Assembly (NCBI GenBank): GCA_964534995.1 | Contig: CAZHSC010000123.1 | Span: 1-6,466, forward strand | Origin: JAJTFW01 sp964534995 | GTDB taxonomy: Bacteria > Bacteroidota > Bacteroidia > AKYH767-A > OLB10 | DNA: 6,466 nt | Reading direction: 5' to 3' | In this document: positions 1-4,430 of the stretch, one piece after another | Layout: each line of letters opens with the position of its first letter | Position numbering within the stretch: position 1 is the first letter of the stretch | Made by a program: the position numbers and the translations under genes | Notes under the pieces: model-generated | The model's input: only the letters and a program-made list of their open reading frames with translations | Told to the model about the DNA's origin: nothing | Databases searched by the model: none

Positions 1-90
1 GCTTTATCACGTTGGTTGCGGGAGCAGGGGAAAGATGCTTCCGCATTAGAAACCTTATATGAAGGGGAATTATCGGATGTCAAGCGGTAA
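1..90 (+). CDS. C-terminal end of a probable ligase-associated DNA damage response exonuclease (MBL fold), 5' partial
   Basis: Frame 1 is open from the first base to a TAA at 88-90, giving the last 29 residues of a protein. The tail has an amphipathic stretch (SRWLREQGKDASAL) followed by ETLYEGELSD. From memory, the metallo-beta-lactamase/beta-CASP-like exonucleases encoded just before ATP-dependent ligases in Bacteroidota end this way: a final helix with a 'yLrekG.dA' pattern, then a 'T.YEGEL' tail. The gene lies 7 bases upstream of a ligase-family gene, which is the position expected for this exonuclease and implies one operon. No catalytic histidine/aspartate motif is in view, so the call rests on the short tail plus context. 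Whether this exonuclease is intact cannot be judged from the window. Confidence 0.65.
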   Translation, partial: ALSRWLREQGKDASALETLYEGELSDVKR

Positions 91-97
91 AAATGGA

Positions 98-1675
98 ATG
101 AGAGCTTTTTCTGAATTATATAAAGCCGTTGATCTTATAAACAACGATCAGAAGAAAACGGAGCTGCTGTATCACTATTTGCTGAAGGCGGACGATAGAG
201 ATAAAATATGGATACTGGCATTGTTGGGTGCCAAGGGTCCAAAGGCCCTTATGTCAGTGAAAAATCTAACAAGCCTGGCCCTTGAAGTATCAAATCTTCC
301 CGGTTGGATTTTTAAAGAATGTCTGCTTGCAACGGGTGATATACAGGAAACCATCGCTTCCATATTGCCGGCAGGTAATGAACCGTTTACCTGGTCCTTT
401 TCGGAGGTATGTGGGATGCTTTATAATGGAAAGGTAATGGAGCCGGATGCAATGAAGTCAATGATTACCTCTGTCTGGCGATCACTCCCTGTTTTTGACC
501 GATATGTGTTTAACAGATTATTGTGTGGGAATCTCCGGCTGAGGGTGAATGCAGGTAACCTCCTTGGTGCATTGCAACAGCTTACCGGTGTGGACAGGGC
601 CCGGCTGCAGCTAAGACTGGGCGCTGACTGGTCCCCGCTACACACAGATTTTAATTCACTCGTCCTGAAGGAGAGAGATGGTGAGGATTTTGCTTTACCT
701 GTTAAATTTTGCCGGCAACTGCCTCAAATTCGCCTGGCGAAGCAGGAGGATGTGAACTTATGGAGGGCGGATATTACCTGCAGTGCTATTCGGGTTCAGC
801 TTGTAAAAAGGAAGGGAAAGGTTTTTATCTGGACCTGTAACGACGATCTGATTACTGACAAGTTGCCGGAATTGGTTAAAGAAGGGCAGGCATTCCCGGA
901 TGATGTCGTTCTGGAAGGTGAAGTATTGTCGCATGGAAACCACAGTTTATCAGCCAGGCTGTTTGAGCAAAGAATGGGGCGTAAGGTTGTTTCAAAAAGT
1001 TTGGTGAAAGAAAATCCACTTGCTATGGCCGTGCGTGACTTGCTGGAGTACGGGAATGCGGATTTGCGTGAACAGCCTTTATGGAGAAGACTAACTGTCC
1101 TGGAAGGCATTACCCGAAAGCTGAACCCGGAACTGATTTTTATTGCTCAGGAAATAGATTTCTATTCATGGGAAGATATTGAAAATAAGATGGTATCGGA
1201 AAAAGCATTTATACGGGGTGTATTGCTGCGCAGGAAGCATGCGGTATATGGTGGTAAAGACGGCGATTGCCTGCAGTTAACAAGAACAGAAAAGGTACAT
1301 ACCATAAACGTTGTTTTATTATATGCCCGATCCGTTTTTATTGCAACCGGAACCCTTTCCATGGAGTATACTTTCGCGGCCTGGAAGGAGGGTGTCCTTA
1401 TTCCTGTCGCTAAAACTACAGCGGAAGGTCTGACCAAAGAAGAATTGGAACACTTGAACGGGTTTGTGAAGAACAATACGGTTGAAAAATTCGGGCCTGT
1501 AAAAAGTGTTCGTCCCGACCTGGTTTTTGAACTTGCATTTACTTCCGTTCAGTTCAGCAATCGGAACAAATCAGGATTCACACTTGTTTCACCTCAAATC
1601 ATCCGATGTGTACAGGGAAGAAGTGCTGACGCGGCCGGCAGCCTGGAGGATTTTCTTTTGCTGGCGGAAAAATAA
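98..1675 (+). CDS. ATP-dependent DNA ligase-family protein with degenerate active site (probable pseudo-ligase)
   Basis: The 525-aa protein has the length and order of the ligase-associated bacterial ATP-dependent DNA ligases: N-terminal DNA-binding domain (about 1-180; GDIQETIASIL at 80), nucleotidyltransferase domain (about 200-390) and OB-fold (about 395-515; YTFAAW near 424, VKNNTVEKFGPVKSV, RNKSG at 489-493). The start at 98 is preferred because MRAFSELYKAVD matches the usual family N-terminus and leaves 7 bases after the upstream stop. ATGs at 59 and 77 would overlap the upstream gene and add residues the family lacks. The catalytic motifs are eroded. Motif I KWDGIR reads TCSAIR (227-232), losing the lysine that takes AMP. 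Motif Ia WSRG reads WTCN (Arg to Cys247). Motif IIIa Tyr-Asp reads Arg313-Asp314. Motif IV Glu-Gly reads Arg373-Gly374. Motif V WWKWK reads CLQLT (391-395). The C-terminal RFPR is VSPQ (497-500). Only the motif III acidic GE (E275) is kept. There is no stop or frameshift. Ligation activity is therefore unlikely; a DNA-binding or scaffold role, or early decay, is inference. Confidence 0.85.
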   Translation: MRAFSELYKAVDLINNDQKKTELLYHYLLKADDRDKIWILALLGAKGPKALMSVKNLTSLALEVSNLPGWIFKECLLATGDIQETIASILPAGNEPFTWSFSEVCGMLYNGKVMEPDAMKSMITSVWRSLPVFDRYVFNRLLCGNLRLRVNAGNLLGALQQLTGVDRARLQLRLGADWSPLHTDFNSLVLKERDGEDFALPVKFCRQLPQIRLAKQEDVNLWRADITCSAIRVQLVKRKGKVFIWTCNDDLITDKLPELVKEGQAFPDDVVLEGEVLSHGNHSLSARLFEQRMGRKVVSKSLVKENPLAMAVRDLLEYGNADLREQPLWRRLTVLEGITRKLNPELIFIAQEIDFYSWEDIENKMVSEKAFIRGVLLRRKHAVYGGKDGDCLQLTRTEKVHTINVVLLYARSVFIATGTLSMEYTFAAWKEGVLIPVAKTTAEGLTKEELEHLNGFVKNNTVEKFGPVKSVRPDLVFELAFTSVQFSNRNKSGFTLVSPQIIRCVQGRSADAAGSLEDFLLLAEK

Positions 1676-1737
1676 ATCTGCGTATGAATTGCTTTTCCTG
1701 CTGAAAGGGTTATATCGGGACTATGATGTATGGATCG

Positions 1738-4200
1738 TCAGAAACGGAGTGTGAGCTGTCCCATGATATTAAATCCGGCCTGCGGATAATAGAAGTTTTC
1801 CCGGATCCTCGTTTCATTATATATATAACCCCAGGTATAGCCGTTGGATTCAAATACCGTATCGAAAATATTATTCAGCAGGATGTCCGCCCTGATTTTT
1901 TTACAGAAACCGGCAGAAGGTGTAAAACTCAAACGGACATCAGCAGTAGAATATGCTGGAATAATGCTCTCTTCGCTTTCTGTATTGTCAAGGTATTGTT
2001 TTGAAACATGACGGTATATAAAGGAAATGGAACTATGCCGGAAGGGCGTATAATTCAACTGGCCGGCGCCTGTTAATGCCGGTGAAAATGAAATGGCAGT
2101 ATGCCGGTAGCTTATTCGCTTTTGACCCAGGTAGTTAAAGTCAGCGTCGTATTGATCAATGAATTCAGTAAAATCTTTGATCCGGTTGTCGCTGAGGGTC
2201 AGGTTGCCCTGAAGCAACAATTGCGGATGTAATTGTAAAGCGCTTTCTATTTCAACTCCTGTTCTGTAACTCCGGTTAATATTGATGCGGGTATAACTGC
2301 CAACATCGTTTATCTTTCCATTCAGCACCAACTGGTCATAGTAATCCATATAATACAGGTTTACTACTGCCTGGAATGAGTTCGTATTCCATTTTACTCC
2401 TGTTTCGTAATCAATGAGTCTTTCCGGATCAGGTCTTGAAAAAGAACTGGACCCGGTATAATCCTCCCTGTTTGGTTCTTTGTTGGCCACTGCCACTGAT
2501 GCATACAGACTCAGATTGGCCTCCGGCTGAAAAGTAATTCCCATTTTTGGGTTAAAGAAGGTGTGATGGATTCGCTGCTTTGTTACCGTGTTGCTGTTCA
2601 TTACAGGACCTGCAAATGTATAGTCTGTCAGCCGGAGTTGCAGGTCGAGGAAAAGGTTCAGCTTATGGTGAATTTCCCAATTGCTTTTCAGGTAGCCTGT
2701 GAAATCGTCCTTTATCGCGTTGTCGAAGTAATAACGCTTACGGATTTCCGAATTTCCGGCGTATCTCGCCCAAATAACTTCCCCGAAATGATCACCATCA
2801 TACCGGTTTATGGCTCCACCCAAAATAACTGAAAGTCTTTTTAGCGGAGTGCCCTGAAGTGTCCATGTTCCTCCATAGAAAAGATTGTCCAGCCAGCGAC
2901 GTCGTATCAGGTCACTTTCACTGATCATGGTATCATTCAGGATGATGGGCGATATATTATAGTCTGAAAGGGTTTGATTGTTTTTATATTCTTCATAAAA
3001 GCCCCTTCCTCTGGTGGCATGCAGGGCGATGTTCAACAGCCAGTTGTTGCTTAAACTGTGCGCTGTTATCAACTGATAGTGATCCTGCTGGTAATTGTCA
3101 GTCTGATCATCATAAGTATAGTAATTATAGGTCCTTCCGCTGTTCAGCAGGTTGGCCGTCTCGTCTTCCGAAAGTCCATTTCGTATGCTGTAGTCGAGCA
3201 TGGCCTGCCTGTTGTTGCTAATCCGGCTTTCAGGTACTCCATACCAGCTCTGGTAGGTGATTTCTTTGCCGGTAAAGAGATTAAAACGTAAGATGTTGTT
3301 TCTGGATTTCCACGCAGCCTGGATTCCCGCCGATTTTAAATCAGAACTGCCGCGGTCAATAAATCCATCGGAACGTATTGCCGAAAGACGCCCCTCTACC
3401 ACAAGATGCCTGCTGATTAATCCACTGCCAAATGAAACATTGTTTTTCCAGGTGTTGAAGGATCCGAACCCGTTGCTGCTTTGCGCATAGGCGGAGTCGC
3501 TGAGTTGTTGTGTTTGAATATTGATGCTGCCTCCAAAGGCACTGGTTCCGTTGGTACTTGTTCCGGCCCCTCTTGTTACTTCAATGTTTTCGGTGGAGCT
3601 GGCAAAGTCCGGCATATTTACCCAGTAAACAAGTTGGGATTCAGAATCATTCAGTGGTATGCCATTTATCGTTACATTGATTCTGCCCGCGTCGCTTCCC
3701 CGTATTCTGATTCCAGTATAGCCGATACCATTTCCCGCATCAGAGGTTACTACAGTAGATGCCAGGGATTGGAGCAGGTAGGGAAGGTCCTGGCCGGTAT
3801 TTAATTTTTCAATTTCTTCTTTGTCGAGCATACTTACGGCCATTCCCGCTTTCCCGCCGGTGCGGTGGGCGCTGATGGTCACCTCATCGGTTAAATACTC
3901 TTTGCTTTTCAATACTACAGAAATAAAACCTTCGCCGGGCATGTTCACCTCTGTAAATTTATCTTCATAGCCCAGCAATTTAAAATGCAGTTTGTACTTC
4001 CCGGTTTTAAGTCCGGGTATGGTAAATGATCCGTTTTCGGAGGAGACGAAGTGAAGCTTGGTGTTTTCAATAGTGATGATGACACCGGTAAGGGGCAGCT
4101 TGTTCATATCATTTACGATTCCGGACAGGCTGTATTGTGCCATTGTGGGAATAGGTTTCAATACGAGCACAAGGAGTACAAGAAGGAGGTGCTTTTTCAT
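1738..4200 (-). CDS. TonB-dependent outer-membrane receptor, probable thiamine/thiamine-derivative transporter (TPP-riboswitch controlled)
   Basis: This 820-aa protein is a complete TonB-dependent receptor that would import a scarce ligand across the outer membrane using TonB-ExbBD energy. In order it has a signal peptide (MKK, a Leu/Val-rich core, likely cleavage after A21 in TMA-Q), a carboxypeptidase-regulatory-like beta-sandwich (about 23-100; SGIVNDMNKLPLTGVIITIE and GSFTIPGLKTGKYKL), a TonB-box-like DEVTISA (105-111), a plug (about 118-232; IRIRGSDAGRINVTINGIPL, then IEVTRGAGTSTNGTSAFGGSINIQT split around 206-230) and a 22-strand-type barrel to the end. It ends in an aromatic residue (QLTLRF), as outer-membrane barrels do. 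The TPP aptamer 52 bases upstream on the same strand points to thiamine compounds as cargo; THI-element-linked outer-membrane receptors are known in Bacteroidota. No SusD-like lipoprotein gene is adjacent, which fits vitamin rather than glycan uptake. The ATG at 4200 is the only start that gives a proper signal peptide. No clear Shine-Dalgarno is seen, as is usual in this phylum. Substrate specificity is inferred from regulation only. Confidence 0.93.
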   Translation of the reverse strand: MKKHLLLVLLVLVLKPIPTMAQYSLSGIVNDMNKLPLTGVIITIENTKLHFVSSENGSFTIPGLKTGKYKLHFKLLGYEDKFTEVNMPGEGFISVVLKSKEYLTDEVTISAHRTGGKAGMAVSMLDKEEIEKLNTGQDLPYLLQSLASTVVTSDAGNGIGYTGIRIRGSDAGRINVTINGIPLNDSESQLVYWVNMPDFASSTENIEVTRGAGTSTNGTSAFGGSINIQTQQLSDSAYAQSSNGFGSFNTWKNNVSFGSGLISRHLVVEGRLSAIRSDGFIDRGSSDLKSAGIQAAWKSRNNILRFNLFTGKEITYQSWYGVPESRISNNRQAMLDYSIRNGLSEDETANLLNSGRTYNYYTYDDQTDNYQQDHYQLITAHSLSNNWLLNIALHATRGRGFYEEYKNNQTLSDYNISPIILNDTMISESDLIRRRWLDNLFYGGTWTLQGTPLKRLSVILGGAINRYDGDHFGEVIWARYAGNSEIRKRYYFDNAIKDDFTGYLKSNWEIHHKLNLFLDLQLRLTDYTFAGPVMNSNTVTKQRIHHTFFNPKMGITFQPEANLSLYASVAVANKEPNREDYTGSSSFSRPDPERLIDYETGVKWNTNSFQAVVNLYYMDYYDQLVLNGKINDVGSYTRININRSYRTGVEIESALQLHPQLLLQGNLTLSDNRIKDFTEFIDQYDADFNYLGQKRISYRHTAISFSPALTGAGQLNYTPFRHSSISFIYRHVSKQYLDNTESEESIIPAYSTADVRLSFTPSAGFCKKIRADILLNNIFDTVFESNGYTWGYIYNETRIRENFYYPQAGFNIMGQLTLRF

Positions 4201-4252
4201 AGCCAGCGCTTAACTAAGTGAAAGGGTTTCCGTAAAAAGCTGTGACTATCCA
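4191..4252 (-). promoter_or_regulatory. Candidate riboswitch expression platform (leader and start region)
   Basis: The leader between the aptamer and the receptor start shows no stem followed by a U-run, so a transcription terminator is not evident. It does contain GCTTTTT (4240-4234), a perfect 7-base complement of AAAAAGC (4197-4191), which covers codons 2-4 next to the AUG. Pairing would close a loop over the initiation region and could block translation. AGGG at the 3' side of P1 can also pair with CCCT at 4226-4223 in the leader, a possible 4-bp competitor of P1. Both pairings are visible in sequence; a regulatory role is inference, and A-rich second codons after Met are common enough to produce the match by chance. 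Confidence 0.35.
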
Positions 4253-4328
4253 CTCCCTACGCCGGTATAATCCGGATCAGGTAGTATGGGTATGATCTCA
4301 GCCCCTGCGGGCACCCCAGTGTAGGGTC
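4253..4328 (-). promoter_or_regulatory. TPP riboswitch aptamer (THI element)
   Basis: Read on the minus strand, this stretch contains the hallmark TPP aptamer segments in order: GGGGTGCC, then GGCTGAGAT (CTGAGA at 4301-4296), then ATACCC, ACCTGATCCGG (4282-4272) and CCGGCGTAGGGA. P1 is formed by CCCTAC (4326-4321) with GTAGGG (4260-4255). P2 is formed by GGGGT with ATACCC. P3 is unusually short (GCCC with GGGC and a tiny loop). The pyrophosphate-side arm uses CCGG with CCGG. The CTGAGA loop binds the pyrimidine ring and the other arm binds the pyrophosphate in the known structure. It sits 52 bases before the TonB-dependent receptor start on the same strand, so thiamine pyrophosphate should turn that gene down. 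Confidence 0.96.
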
Positions 4329-4335
4329 AAAGGTA
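4328..4335 (-). promoter_or_regulatory. Candidate Bacteroidota -7 box for the riboswitch/receptor transcript
   Basis: On the minus strand, TACCTTTG is a perfect match to the Bacteroidota -7 consensus TAnnTTTG. It ends next to the 5' end of the TPP aptamer, so transcription would start within or right before P1. A second, imperfect box, TAATTTTC, lies just upstream (4343-4336) and would start the RNA a little earlier, leaving P1 whole. No convincing TTTG -33 element is seen for either, so which box is used is uncertain. Confidence 0.45.
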
Positions 4336-4378
4336 GAAAATTACCTATGAACACCGGTGATTAAATGGTAAAAAATAA

Positions 4379-4407
4379 TTGTAAAGCAGAATTTATTTAT
4401 ATCTTTA
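4379..4407 (+). promoter_or_regulatory. Candidate promoter for the secreted GEVED protein gene
   Basis: TTG at 4379-4381 and TATCTTTA at 4400-4407 (7 of 8 positions of TAnnTTTG) are separated by 18 bases, within the usual spacing of Bacteroidota sigma-A-type promoters. Transcription would begin near 4411, giving a leader of about 20 bases before the ATG at 4431. The arrangement is divergent to the receptor promoter, about 65 bases away. Confidence 0.45.
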
Positions 4408-4430
4408 ACTTCGACAAAAACACCCGGGAA

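Noticed and set aside
770..796. A pair of compensating frameshifts hiding a normal KWDG motif I in the ligase
   Set aside because: Reading the region in the other two frames gives no Lys-x-Asp-Gly, and several distant motifs are altered too, so a local sequencing error does not explain the loss.
1692..1708. Hairpin CTTTTC-CTGCT-GAAAGG in the 62-base gap between the convergent ligase and receptor genes
   Set aside because: The stem is 6 bp with a G-U pair and is not followed by a T-run on either strand, so it is too weak to call a terminator.
1506..2004. Open frames on the plus strand overlapping the ligase 3' end and the receptor 3' end
   Set aside because: They lie in other frames of two well-supported genes and show no recognisable domain.
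3058..3804. Plus-strand open frames opposite the receptor plug and barrel, one with a hydrophobic start resembling a membrane segment
   Set aside because: They are fully antisense to conserved receptor sequence and lack independent promoter or family evidence.
4425..4430. CGGGAA just before the ATG at 4431 as a Shine-Dalgarno site
   Set aside because: It directly abuts the start codon, too close for normal spacing, and Bacteroidota rarely use Shine-Dalgarno pairing.
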